Below, piece after piece: positions 7,885-15,814 of a stretch of DNA of 64,000 bases. The DNA comes from Streptomyces althioticus (GTDB lineage Bacteria > Actinomycetota > Actinomycetes > Streptomycetales > Streptomycetaceae), in contig BMSW01000014.1 of assembly GCA_014649355.1 (NCBI GenBank), forward strand, positions 62,001 to 126,000. The letters are read 5' to 3'. Numbering within the stretch: the first letter of the stretch is position 1; each line of letters begins with the position of its first letter. The notes beneath the pieces were generated by a model, which saw only the letters and a list, made by a program, of their open reading frames with translations, did not search any database and was not told where the DNA came from. Both the position numbers and the translations under genes were made by a program.

Positions 7885-9048
7885 TCACGCGGGAGCGTCC
7901 ACCGTGACCCACGCCCGGTCCTCCGCCGACCGTGCCATCGCGTCCAGCACGGTCGCGCTGTGCACCGCGTCCGCGAGGGTGGCGCCGTACGGGACGCCCT
8001 CGGCGACCGACCGCAGGAAGCGGTACGCCTCGATCACCTTCAGGTCGTCGTAGCCCATGGCGTTGGCCGCGCCCGGCTGGAACGCGCCGAACTCGCCGTC
8101 GCCCGGCCCCACGTACACCGTGCTCACCGGCTGGTCCTGGTAGCCGGCGCCGCGGCTGACGTTCAGTTCGTTCATCCGGCGGAAGTCCCAGAACACGGCC
8201 CCCTCGGTGCCGTGCACCTCGAACCCGTAGTTGTTCTGCTCGCCCACGGAGACCCGGCAGGCCTCCAGCACGCCCCGCGCGCCGGAGGTGAACCGCAGCA
8301 GGCAGTTCACGTAGTCCTCGTTCTCCACCGCGCCCAGCTCGCCGCCCGTCGCGCGGGAGTGCCCCGCGGTGGCACCGGCCGGGCGGGCCCGCTCGGGCAG
8401 GAAGATCGCCGTGTCGGCGGTCAGGGCGGCGATGTCGCCGAGCAGGAAGCGGGCCAGGTCCGCGCCGTGCGAGGCGAGGTCGCCCAGCACGCCGCTGCCG
8501 CCGCGCTCCCGCTCGTAGCGCCAGGTCAGCGCCCCTTCGGGGTGGGCCGCGTAGTCGCTGAACAGCCGGACGCGGGCGTGCGTGACCCGGCCGATCCCGC
8601 CGGACGCGATCAGCTCGCGGGCGGCCTCCACGGCGGGCGCGTTGCGGTAGTTGAAGCCGACCGCGCCCTGGACGCCGGCCTTGGCGACCGCGTCCGCGAC
8701 CGCGCGGGCGTCCTCGGCGGTCAGCCCGACCGGCTTCTCGATCCAGATGTGCTTGCCGGCCTCGGCCATGGCCACGCCGATCTCGCGGTGCAGGAAGTTC
8801 GGCGCGGTGATGCTGACCGCGCGCACCCGGGGATCGGCGGCCACGTCACGCCAGTCGCGGGCGGTCGAGGCGAACCCGAACTGCGCGGCGGCCTCCTCCG
8901 CCCGCCCCGGCACCTCCTCGGCGACGGTGACCAGTTCCGGGCGCAGCGGCAGCCCCGGGAAGTGGTGCGCCACCCGCGCGTACGCCTGGGTGTGCACCCG
9001 CCCCATCCAGCCGAATCCGACGACGGCGACGCCCAGCGCATCCACCAT
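7885..9048 (-). CDS. Gfo/Idh/MocA-family oxidoreductase
   Basis: This is the third dehydrogenase of the family in the window, 387 residues long. It has a Rossmann motif VVGFGWMGRVH (residues 9-19), IEKP (Lys105) and GDLASHG (Asp190, His194), giving a complete Lys-Asp-His set. Its length and the loop PGAANAMGYDDLKVIEAYRF resemble sugar or scyllo-inositol-type dehydrogenases. The ATG at 9048 is chosen because similarity begins there; AGAGG lies 5 nt upstream. It is monocistronic and preceded by a perfect 8-bp inverted repeat whose right half matches the candidate operator at 6105. It may therefore belong to the same regulon as the dioxygenase operon. Confidence 0.85.
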   Translation of the reverse strand: MVDALGVAVVGFGWMGRVHTQAYARVAHHFPGLPLRPELVTVAEEVPGRAEEAAAQFGFASTARDWRDVAADPRVRAVSITAPNFLHREIGVAMAEAGKHIWIEKPVGLTAEDARAVADAVAKAGVQGAVGFNYRNAPAVEAARELIASGGIGRVTHARVRLFSDYAAHPEGALTWRYERERGGSGVLGDLASHGADLARFLLGDIAALTADTAIFLPERARPAGATAGHSRATGGELGAVENEDYVNCLLRFTSGARGVLEACRVSVGEQNNYGFEVHGTEGAVFWDFRRMNELNVSRGAGYQDQPVSTVYVGPGDGEFGAFQPGAANAMGYDDLKVIEAYRFLRSVAEGVPYGATLADAVHSATVLDAMARSAEDRAWVTVDAPA

Positions 9049-9108
9049 GACTGCCTCTCTCCGGCCGGGTCCTGTCCTGCCCGCCCACCTTCGGGCCGGG
9101 CGGTGTGA

Positions 9109-9133
9109 CCTGTCAACCATTTGACAGGACAAA
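9109..9133 (-). promoter_or_regulatory. Inverted-repeat operator upstream of Gfo/Idh gene
   Basis: CCTGTCAA-CCAT-TTGACAGG (9109-9128) is a perfect 8-bp inverted repeat, 61 bp upstream of the dehydrogenase start. The right arm continues into TTGACAGGACAAA (9121-9133), which shares 11 of 13 bases with the site at 6105-6117. TTGACA could also serve as a -35 hexamer on the plus strand. Confidence 0.55.
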
Positions 9134-9230
9134 TGTGCGGGCTCGCGGAGCCGCGGCCCCGGCTCACCCGCCCCTCCGCATACGGTAGGGTTGACCTGCG
9201 AGATCACGCGGTTCGCCGCGGGAGTCGCAT

Positions 9231-9304
<74 letters not shown>

Positions 9305-9317
9305 CGATGCGAGGGCA

Positions 9318-9345
9318 GAGGCCCGCCGGACATCCGGCGGGCCTC
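9318..9345 (+). terminator. Hairpin downstream of tRNA-Pro
   Basis: GAGGCCCGCCGG-ACAT-CCGGCGGGCCTC is a perfect 12-bp stem with a 4-nt loop, 13 nt after the tRNA. It is the likely terminator, without a U-tract. Confidence 0.75.
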
Positions 9346-9409
9346 CGACGCATTCCGTGCACACCGCACGGAATCACGCGGAGCCCTGCACAGGACCAAG
9401 GTCGTCTTC

Positions 9410-9415
9410 TAGGGT
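9410..9415 (+). promoter_or_regulatory. -10 box of leaderless PPOX gene
   Basis: TAGGGT is followed by exactly 7 nt and then the ATG at 9423, placing the predicted transcript start at the start codon. Confidence 0.5.
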
Positions 9416-9422
9416 CGTACGC

Positions 9423-10091
9423 ATGACCACCGACACGGGGACCGCCACCGGCCTGCTCTTCGACGCCCTGAAGGCGGACGCCCTCACCAGCACGGAACAG
9501 TTGCGCGAGCTGTACCCGGAGCCGAACGAGAACGCGCTCCGCAAGGAGATCGACCATCTCACCGACGAGACACGGGCGTTGATCGGCTGTGCCTCGCTGG
9601 TCCTCGTCGGCAGCACGGACGCCGAGGGCCGGGCCGACGTGACCCCGCGCGGGGGCCCGCCCGGGTTCGTCGCGAGGCTGGACGACCGGACGCTGGCGAT
9701 CCCCGACGCGACGGGCAACAAGCGGCTCGACACCCTGCAGAACGTGGTGGAGACGGGACGGGTCGGCCTGCTGTTCGTCGTCCCCGGCCGCACGACCACG
9801 CTCCGCGTCAACGGGAGCGCCTTCGTCTCGGCCCGCCCCGAACTGCTCGACCGGCTCACCGCCGTGGGCAAGCCGCCCGTCTCCGCGATCGTGGTGCACA
9901 TCGAACAGGCCTACCCGCACTGCCCGAAGTCGCTGATGCGGGGCAACGCCTGGCAGCCGGAGAAGTGGCTGCCCGCCGACGCCCAGCCGAGCAGCGCCCA
10001 GGTGACGCTGGCCCAGCTGAACCTGCCGGGCCTGACCGTCGAGCAGATCGAGGAGATCGAGCGGGAGTCGCTGCGCACGCGCTACGAGTGA
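9423..10091 (+). CDS. FMN-dependent PPOX-type flavoprotein (pyridoxamine-5'-phosphate-oxidase-like)
   Basis: The 222-residue protein has the split-barrel flavin-binding pattern of the MSMEG_1061-type PPOX subgroup: VLVGSTDAEGRADVTPRGGPPGFV, then LAIPDATGNKRLDTLQNVVETGRVGLLFVVPG, then VVHIEQAYPHCPKSLMR near residue 165. These cytoplasmic proteins bind FMN or F420 and reduce or oxidise small molecules; the substrate is unknown. The start is set by a leaderless promoter. The frame is open further upstream, but that extension runs through the tRNA gene. Its last 10 bp overlap the end of the convergent DUF6069 gene. Confidence 0.85.
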   Translation: MTTDTGTATGLLFDALKADALTSTEQLRELYPEPNENALRKEIDHLTDETRALIGCASLVLVGSTDAEGRADVTPRGGPPGFVARLDDRTLAIPDATGNKRLDTLQNVVETGRVGLLFVVPGRTTTLRVNGSAFVSARPELLDRLTAVGKPPVSAIVVHIEQAYPHCPKSLMRGNAWQPEKWLPADAQPSSAQVTLAQLNLPGLTVEQIEEIERESLRTRYE

Positions 10092-10474
10092 ACGCGCGGC
10101 CGTCCGGCGAGTCCGGGGATCAGCGCGGCCGCCACGGCGAGGTGCATGAGTGCGAGCGCCGTGCGCGTCCCGGAGTCCAGGCCGTCGCCGGCCAACGGCA
10201 GGAAGGACACAGCCAGTACGGCGACGGCCACGCCGGTCCACACCGCGCGGGCACGCCGTACGCCGAAGCGCTCCAGCGCGGCGAGGAGTGCCCACCCGGC
10301 GAGGGAGGCGAGCAGGGCGACGACGGCGACCGGCGCGGCGCCGAGGTCGAGCGTCTCCTCGCCGTCGGTGATGCGCAGGGGGTGTCCCAGCAGGGGGTCG
10401 GTGACGGCCCATATCGTCACCGGGGCCAGTACGGCCGCCGCCGTGGCCGCGGACCGCCGTGCCCGCGCGCTCAC
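10082..10474 (-). CDS. DUF6069-family small membrane protein
   Basis: The 130-residue protein has four predicted hydrophobic segments (AAVLAPVTIWAVTDPLLG, VAVVALLASLAGWALLAAL, VWTGVAVAVLAVSFLPLAG, ALALMHLAVAAALIPGLAG). That arrangement is typical of DUF6069 integral membrane proteins. The GTG start overlaps the TetR stop codon as GTGA, so translation is coupled to the regulator. It is the probable target of the TetR protein, and co-repression of regulator and membrane protein is common. Function is unknown; a role in extrusion or membrane stress would be a guess. Confidence 0.75.
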   Translation of the reverse strand: MSARARRSAATAAAVLAPVTIWAVTDPLLGHPLRITDGEETLDLGAAPVAVVALLASLAGWALLAALERFGVRRARAVWTGVAVAVLAVSFLPLAGDGLDSGTRTALALMHLAVAAALIPGLAGRPRVHS

Positions 10475-11088
10475 GTCGCGCCTCCTGCGAGCGCCCCGTG
10501 CAGGAACAGCTCGACCAACTCCCGCGGTTCGAGATCGGGTTCGCCGTCCGTACGCGGCTGGGTGAACAGCAGTCCGATGAACAGCGCCGCGATCTGCTCC
10601 GCCGGCCGGCGCAGAGAGTCCCCCTCGGGCTCCAGCAGGTCCGCGAGCGCCGCGCGGATGCGGGCAGTCGACTCCTCGCGGCCCGCACCGCGCACCGTCC
10701 CGGCGTGCTTGCCCCCACGGTGCCCCAGCGAGCCCATGATCGCGCCGAGCCGGTCCATGTGCGCCTGGAGCGCCTCGGCCGCCTCCGCGAGCCGGTCGGG
10801 CAGCGGCTGGGACACGTCGATCGCGTCGAGCTCGCGCACGGCGTGCTCGGGGGAGAGGGCCTCGGCGATGCACGCCCCCAACAGCTCCTCCTTGTCGGCG
10901 AAGACCCGGAAGATCGTGCCCTCCCCGATACCCGCCGCCCGCGCGATCTTCGCGGTCGTCACGGCGGAGCCGTACTCGGTGATCAGCGGGATCGCGGCCT
11001 GAATGATCATCGCCCGCCGCTGCTCCGGCGACATGCCGGGGGCGCGGCGACGGGCGGGTGTGGTTGGTTCGTCCTTGGCTGCCGTCAT
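10471..11088 (-). CDS. TetR-family transcriptional regulator
   Basis: The 205-residue protein has a TetR N-terminal helix-turn-helix (RRAMIIQAAIPLITEYGSAVTTAKIARAAG, then GEGTIFRVFADKEELLGAC, about residues 24-72). A helical ligand-binding and dimerisation part follows. Two palindromic sites lie immediately upstream of its start, so autoregulation is likely. It is followed by a membrane protein gene joined by a 4-nt overlap. The effector is unknown. It ends in ELFLHGALAGG, a segment often found at the end of Streptomyces multidrug-type TetR proteins. Confidence 0.9.
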   Translation of the reverse strand: MTAAKDEPTTPARRRAPGMSPEQRRAMIIQAAIPLITEYGSAVTTAKIARAAGIGEGTIFRVFADKEELLGACIAEALSPEHAVRELDAIDVSQPLPDRLAEAAEALQAHMDRLGAIMGSLGHRGGKHAGTVRGAGREESTARIRAALADLLEPEGDSLRRPAEQIAALFIGLLFTQPRTDGEPDLEPRELVELFLHGALAGGAT

Positions 11089-11100
11089 GGCGCCAGCGTA

Positions 11101-11141
11101 CGGAGTGAGTGCTCACTCCGTCAATGAGTGAGTACTCACTC
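11101..11141 (-). promoter_or_regulatory. Tandem TetR operators
   Basis: Site 1 is CGGAGTGAG-TG-CTCACTCCG (11101-11120), with 9-bp arms. Site 2 is GAGTGAGTACTCACTC (11126-11141), a perfect 16-bp palindrome. Their centres are 23 bp apart, and they begin 13 bp upstream of the TetR start. GAGTGAGT-type palindromes are classic TetR-family operators. Confidence 0.8.
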
Positions 11142-11159
11142 CGTTGTTGCCCGATGGCG

Positions 11160-11591
11160 TCAACCGGCTGTCCGGTGCTCCCGGGCTCCCGCGGCGAGAA
11201 GTGCGTCGACCGTCTCCGGGTGCGGCCCGTTCCGCGCCCACCGCAGCGGTGACCACCCGGTGCCGTCGTCCTCACACAGGTTCGGATCGGCCCCGTGCTC
11301 GAGGAGGGCGCGCACCGTGTCGACGTGTCCCCAGCACGCGGCCCCGCACAGGGGCGTGCCCTGATCCCCGTGGCCGCTCTCGGCGTCCGGCGAGGCCCCG
11401 GCCGCGAGCAGACGCCGTACCTTGTCGGTCGCTCCATGGACCGAGGCGGCGTACAGGGGTGTCGTGCCGTCGGCGTCACGCCCGTCCGGGTCGGCCCCGG
11501 CCCGCAGCAGCGCGTCGACCCCGCCGACCTCGCCGAACATGACCGCCTCGACGAGCTTCCGGGCCAGTTTCTTCTGTCGTCGTCTGTTCAC
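11160..11591 (-). CDS. Ankyrin-repeat protein
   Basis: The 143-residue protein contains about four ankyrin repeats, recognisable from repeated GVDALLRAGADPDGRDADGT, KVRRLLAAGASPDAESG and TVRALLEHGADPN patterns. Ankyrin repeats bind other proteins, and the partner here is unknown. The GTG at 11591 is chosen because TACGCT (11599-11604) sits 7 nt upstream in leaderless geometry. There are 11 more open codons before it. No signal peptide is seen, so it should be cytoplasmic. It stands between the TetR gene and the CHAT gene on the same strand; a 55-nt gap makes co-transcription with the CHAT gene possible. Confidence 0.85.
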   Translation of the reverse strand: MNRRRQKKLARKLVEAVMFGEVGGVDALLRAGADPDGRDADGTTPLYAASVHGATDKVRRLLAAGASPDAESGHGDQGTPLCGAACWGHVDTVRALLEHGADPNLCEDDGTGWSPLRWARNGPHPETVDALLAAGAREHRTAG

Positions 11592-11646
11592 GCTCGCCAG
11601 CGTAGATCCGGGACACCGTGTCACAGCCCGCCCGCCAGAGCCGCCC

Positions 11647-14253
11647 TCACGTCGCCCCGAACGCCGTGAAGGCCCACCCCGTGGCCCGGTGCAGGGCGTC
11701 GTCCGGCATCGCCGACCGGGCGTCGCGGAGGGCCTCCGGGAGGGGGAGGCCCTTGGCCAGGCCCTCGTGGAGGGCGAGCATCAGGGGGACGACCGCCGCG
11801 TCGTTGACCGGGGCGCTGCACGCCACCACGCCCGCCGTGCCCAGCGGCAGCAACGCCGTCACCAGGCCCAGCAGTTCGTCCGCGCCGACCGTGGCGAAGC
11901 GGGCCGTGTCGCAGCAGGACAGGATGATGCGGTACGGGCTGCGGCCGAGCCGTTCGAAGTCGTGCACGATCAGCGGGCCGTCCGCCATCCGCAGCGCGGA
12001 GAACAGGGGACCGTCCGTGCGGAACGTCCCGTGCGCCGCGATGTGCGCGAGCCCCGCCCCGTCCAGCTCCGTGAGCACCCGCGGCACCGTCGCGTCCCCG
12101 TGCTCCAGCACCGTCGCCCCGCTGTACCGGTCCGCCAGCCGGGTCACCTCCGCGCCGCCCGTCGCCAGACCCGGCCCGCGCACCAGCACCTGGCGTCCGC
12201 CCCGCGGCGGCCGCGTCTCGCGCGCCCGCAGCCAGCTGCTCGCCGACGGCGACACGCTGACGACCCGTTCCCGCAGCGACGGCAGCAGCGCCCACGGCAC
12301 CCGGTGCAGCCGCCCCGGCGGCACGATCACCACCGGACCGTCACCCAGGTGCGCCGCCGCGGGGCCCAGCAGCAGTTCCTCCAGGCGGCGGCCCGCCGCC
12401 TCCACCACCGGCAGCCGCGCCTGCGCCCCCGGATGGGCCAGCCGCCGCAACCCCGCCTGCACATGCTCGGCCTCCGTCTCGGCGGCCGCCAGCGACCCGG
12501 CTTCGAACCGCCGCACCCGGCTCTGCCCGCACAGCAGCACCTGCACCCGCCCGTCCACCACCGCCAGCTCCACCAGCCGGACGCCGTCGCCCAGCCGCTC
12601 CAGCAGCCGGCCCACGTCGAAGCGGGTGTCGTCGCCGCGCGCCTCGCCCCGCATGTGCAGCGTGCGGGAGCGGATCGCCCGCTCCAGACGGCGCTGCTCC
12701 CGCTCCAGCGCCGGCACCGGCCTGCCCCCCATCCGGGCCTCCTCGGCGCGCGCCGCGATCTCCCGGTACGCGGTCATGTGGCTCAGCAGCTCCGGATCGG
12801 CGGGCGGCCGGGTCGGCGGCGCGGACAGCGCCGTGGCCCGCCAGCGTTCGCTCCACACCAGCAGTCGCCGTGGCCCGCCCGACCGCAGCGCGGCCTGCTG
12901 CGCCAGCGCCGCCAGTTCCGCGCCCTGCGCCGTGGCGCGCGCCCGCAGCTCCGACGCGCCCAGCGTCATCCGGTGGTCGTCCAGCACGTCCAGCCCGCGC
13001 CGGCACGCCTCCAGCACGCCCCGCGTGGAGCCGGCCGCCCGCGCGCGCAGCGCCTGCGCCGCCCAGCCTGTCATCCGGGCGAGCGGAGGCCCGTTGTGCC
13101 GGCTGCGCGCGGCCACCGCCAAGTGCCGCTCCGCGTCCGCCGTCCGGCCCAGGTCCAGCGCGATCCGCCCGGCCAGCAGGAACGCCTCCGGGGCGGCCGG
13201 CGCGCCGAGCTCCACCAGCCGCTCCGCCACCGCCGCCGCGTCCCGCACCAGCCGGCCCGACCTCTTCCCGGCCGCGTGCCGGGCCCCGATCAGCACCAGC
13301 CGGGCGTGCGCCTCCCACCAGGCGCGCCGCTGTCCCGCGAACAGCCGCACGGCGAGCCCCGCGCGCGCCGTCGCCGTCGCCGGGTCGTCCGCCTGCCGGG
13401 CGGCCCGCGCCGCCGCCAGCAGCAGCTCCGCCTTGCGCGTCGACTGCCCGCCGAGGGCGTCCAGTTCGGCGACCGCCGTGTCCGCCTCGGCCAGCGCCTC
13501 CGCCGCGAGACCCGCGGCCATCAGCACCTCGCAGCGCCGGATGCTCAGCATGAACGTCGGCGTGCCCAGCTTCGCGTACCGCTCCTCCGCCTCGTCCAGC
13601 AGCCGCAGCGCCGCCGGGACGTCACCGGAGCGGAAGGCGGCGAGACCCCGGCTCTCCACCGCGTCCGCCTTGTCGTGCTCCTGGTCCGTGACCGCCCACA
13701 GGTCCTCCGCCGACGCGAAGTCCGCCTCGGCCCGCTCCACCGCGCCCAGCGCCAGATGCACCGTCGCGCGCAGCGTCAGCGCCCGCGCCGTCCAGATCAC
13801 GTCCCCCGCCTGCCGCAGCACCGGCACGGCCCGCCGTACGTCCTCCAGCGCCTCCCGGTGATGGCCCAGCACCCACCACGAGTACGCCCGCCGGAACAGC
13901 ACCCGGGCCCGGGTGTGGCCGGTGCCGCGTTGCACGCCCCGGCCCAGGGCGTCCAGGCCCTGCCGGGTGCGCCCCGAGTGCACCAACGCGACCCCGAGGG
14001 TGGCGAGGACGTCCGCCTCCCGGTCCGCCGAACCCGCCCGAGCAGCCCAGTCACGCGCCCTGCGCAGATGACGCAGGGCGAGCCGCATGTCCCCGAAGTC
14101 CCGCTGCCAGATACCGATCACCTGATGCGCCACGGAGGCGTGCAGCGGATCGGGGCGGTCCCGCAGTACGGACTCCGCCTTGGTCAGCGCCTCGTTCGGG
14201 GCGGCGAACACCAGCGGAAGGAGGTCCTGCACCGCTTCGCTTCCCGCTGTCAC
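11647..14253 (-). CDS. TPR-repeat CHAT-domain protease
   Basis: This large cytoplasmic protein (about 868 residues) has an N-terminal and central alpha-alpha solenoid of TPR-like repeats (about residues 20-480). A C-terminal CHAT caspase-like domain follows. The catalytic dyad is visible as His741 in HIAAHGTF and Cys780/781 in ILSCCDTARF. CHAT proteases are cysteine peptidases related to caspases and separase; several act in bacterial self-defence or cell-suicide systems. It is divergent from a cytoplasmic S8 protease, sigma factor and acidic protein. The start is uncertain: GTG at 14253 has TACCAT 7 nt upstream (leaderless), GTG at 14259 is also possible, and the frame stays open upstream. 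No signal peptide or membrane helix is seen. Confidence 0.85.
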   Translation of the reverse strand: MTAGSEAVQDLLPLVFAAPNEALTKAESVLRDRPDPLHASVAHQVIGIWQRDFGDMRLALRHLRRARDWAARAGSADREADVLATLGVALVHSGRTRQGLDALGRGVQRGTGHTRARVLFRRAYSWWVLGHHREALEDVRRAVPVLRQAGDVIWTARALTLRATVHLALGAVERAEADFASAEDLWAVTDQEHDKADAVESRGLAAFRSGDVPAALRLLDEAEERYAKLGTPTFMLSIRRCEVLMAAGLAAEALAEADTAVAELDALGGQSTRKAELLLAAARAARQADDPATATARAGLAVRLFAGQRRAWWEAHARLVLIGARHAAGKRSGRLVRDAAAVAERLVELGAPAAPEAFLLAGRIALDLGRTADAERHLAVAARSRHNGPPLARMTGWAAQALRARAAGSTRGVLEACRRGLDVLDDHRMTLGASELRARATAQGAELAALAQQAALRSGGPRRLLVWSERWRATALSAPPTRPPADPELLSHMTAYREIAARAEEARMGGRPVPALEREQRRLERAIRSRTLHMRGEARGDDTRFDVGRLLERLGDGVRLVELAVVDGRVQVLLCGQSRVRRFEAGSLAAAETEAEHVQAGLRRLAHPGAQARLPVVEAAGRRLEELLLGPAAAHLGDGPVVIVPPGRLHRVPWALLPSLRERVVSVSPSASSWLRARETRPPRGGRQVLVRGPGLATGGAEVTRLADRYSGATVLEHGDATVPRVLTELDGAGLAHIAAHGTFRTDGPLFSALRMADGPLIVHDFERLGRSPYRIILSCCDTARFATVGADELLGLVTALLPLGTAGVVACSAPVNDAAVVPLMLALHEGLAKGLPLPEALRDARSAMPDDALHRATGWAFTAFGAT

Positions 14254-14260
14254 CTCCACG

Positions 14261-14266
14261 ATGGTA
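14261..14266 (-). promoter_or_regulatory. -10 box of CHAT gene
   Basis: On the minus strand TACCAT lies 7 nt before the GTG at 14253, the geometry of a leaderless transcript. It overlaps the alternative GTG at 14259. Confidence 0.4.
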
Positions 14267-14307
14267 GTGGTCCGCAACCACGCCTCACAGGTACGGCGTT
14301 GTATCAA

Positions 14308-14327
14308 AGGAGCCCTCGCAGGCTCCT
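14308..14327. promoter_or_regulatory. Stem-loop in the CHAT / S8 divergent gap
   Basis: AGGAGCC-CTCGCA-GGCTCCT is a perfect 7-bp inverted repeat midway between the two divergent starts. It could be an operator for the local sigma or regulatory system, or an RNA hairpin in the S8 leader that hides an AAAGGAG sequence. Confidence 0.4.
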
Positions 14328-14380
14328 CATCACGACAGCTCCGCGGCTCCGGCCCCGTCGCCCCAGTGGAGGACCACGCC

Positions 14381-15814
14381 ATGCCACCCCAGCGCTTCCG
14401 TGAGCAGTTCCGGCAGATCCAGCGCTCCATGCCCGACGTCCCGCTGGCCATGGGACCCGACGACGCGGGGGAGTTCCTCTACGAGAAGGGCGTCGTCCTC
14501 GCCCGCGAGGGGGAGGAGGCGCAGGTCGTCGAGGACACGGTGCGCGGCCACTTCCGCACGTTCGCCGCCGGCGCCCCGGACCGCGTCCGCCGCCTCGGCC
14601 CCGCAGGCAACCGCTCCGGCGTCGTCCGCATCCAGGTGTCCGACCCCGGCGAGGGCGACGCCGGCGGCGACCCGGCCGTCTCCGGCGCCCTGCGCTCCCT
14701 CGCCGCGGTGGAGGGCCGCGCCGGACGCCGCATGGTCACCCGCAACCACGTGGTGCACATCGCCGTCAACGCCTGCCCCGGTGACGAGCCGGTGCCCGTG
14801 GCGCGCGACGCCCGGCCCAACCCGGCCGTCGCCGAGACCGACGGCGAACCGGGCGAGGACGCCGCGCGTGTGCTGGTCGTCGACACCGGCCTGATGCACG
14901 ACTACCGCTCCTACCCGCCGCTCGCCCGCACCCACGGGGACGCCCAGGTCGCCGAGTGCGACGGCGACGGGATCCTCCAGCAGTACTGCGGACACGGCAC
15001 GTTCATCGCCGGACTGGTCGCCGCCGTCGCCCCGCACACGGACGTCACCGTCAGCGGCGCGCTCAACGACGCCGGGGCGGTGCTGGAGCACGAGTTCGGC
15101 GAGAAGCTCTTCGACGCCGTCGAGGCGGGCGGCTGGCCCGACGTCCTCAGCCTCTCCGCCGGCACGTCCAACGGCCGCACCGACGGGCTCCTCGGTGTCG
15201 ACGCCTTCATGCGCGAACTGCGCGAGCAGCGCACCCTGTTGGTCGCGTGCGCGGGCAACAACGGCAGCGCCACGCCGTTCTGGCCCGCCGCCTACGCCGA
15301 CCTGCCCGGCTACGAGGACGCCGTGCTGTCGGTCGGCGCGCTGCGCGCGGACGGCGAGTCCGGCGCCTGCTTCTCCAACCACGGCGGCTGGGTGAAGGCG
15401 TACGCTCCCGGCGAGCGGCTCACCAGCGCCCTCACGGGCTTCGGAACGCCCGTCCCGTACGTGTACCAGCACTCCACCTACGACGCCTGCCGCTACGGTT
15501 TCGACTACGCCTGCACCTGCCACCACCCCCGCCACACCGGCGTGTTGAGCGAGGACGGGGGATCCACCAAGCCGGACCAGGTGATGTTCGAGGGGCTCGC
15601 CCAGTGGAGCGGCACCTCCTTCGCGACCCCTGTCGCGGCCGGCATGGTCGTCTCCCACATGGCGACGCGCGGTGAGCGTGACCCGCGCGCGGCCCGTCGG
15701 CAACTCCTCGATGCCGTCGACGAGTTCGTGGACGTGCGCGGGGCGCACAAGCCCGCGCTGCTGCCGCCCACCTGGCGCCCGGTGCGCGTCCCGGCGCCCA
15801 CCGCGCGGCCATGA
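14381..15814 (+). CDS. Cytoplasmic S8 (subtilisin-family) serine peptidase
   Basis: The 477-residue protein lacks a signal peptide and propeptide. An N-terminal region of about 160 residues with no family I recognise precedes the peptidase domain. The catalytic triad is complete: Asp168 (VLVVDTG), His205 (YCGHGTF) and Ser413 (SGTSFATP), with the oxyanion Asn in AGNNG (293/294). A Cys/His cluster (Cys370, Cys378, Cys380, His381, His382, His385) forms an unusual insert that may bind metal. GGAGG 8 nt upstream fixes the ATG. It is the first gene of an operon joined to a sigma factor by an ATGA overlap and divergent from a CHAT protease. A cytoplasmic location makes regulated cleavage of an internal protein more likely than nutrition. 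Confidence 0.88.
   Translation: MPPQRFREQFRQIQRSMPDVPLAMGPDDAGEFLYEKGVVLAREGEEAQVVEDTVRGHFRTFAAGAPDRVRRLGPAGNRSGVVRIQVSDPGEGDAGGDPAVSGALRSLAAVEGRAGRRMVTRNHVVHIAVNACPGDEPVPVARDARPNPAVAETDGEPGEDAARVLVVDTGLMHDYRSYPPLARTHGDAQVAECDGDGILQQYCGHGTFIAGLVAAVAPHTDVTVSGALNDAGAVLEHEFGEKLFDAVEAGGWPDVLSLSAGTSNGRTDGLLGVDAFMRELREQRTLLVACAGNNGSATPFWPAAYADLPGYEDAVLSVGALRADGESGACFSNHGGWVKAYAPGERLTSALTGFGTPVPYVYQHSTYDACRYGFDYACTCHHPRHTGVLSEDGGSTKPDQVMFEGLAQWSGTSFATPVAAGMVVSHMATRGERDPRAARRQLLDAVDEFVDVRGAHKPALLPPTWRPVRVPAPTARP

Noticed and set aside
2045..9048. Myo-inositol catabolic (iol) cluster
   Set aside because: One enzyme is IolG-like, but iolA, B, C, D and E partners are absent and a 2-oxoglutarate dioxygenase is not part of that pathway.
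11422..14403. Plus-strand open frame of about 990 codons antisense to the CHAT gene
   Set aside because: Arg/Pro/Gln-rich shadow of the opposite strand; the minus-strand frame has real TPR and CHAT motifs.
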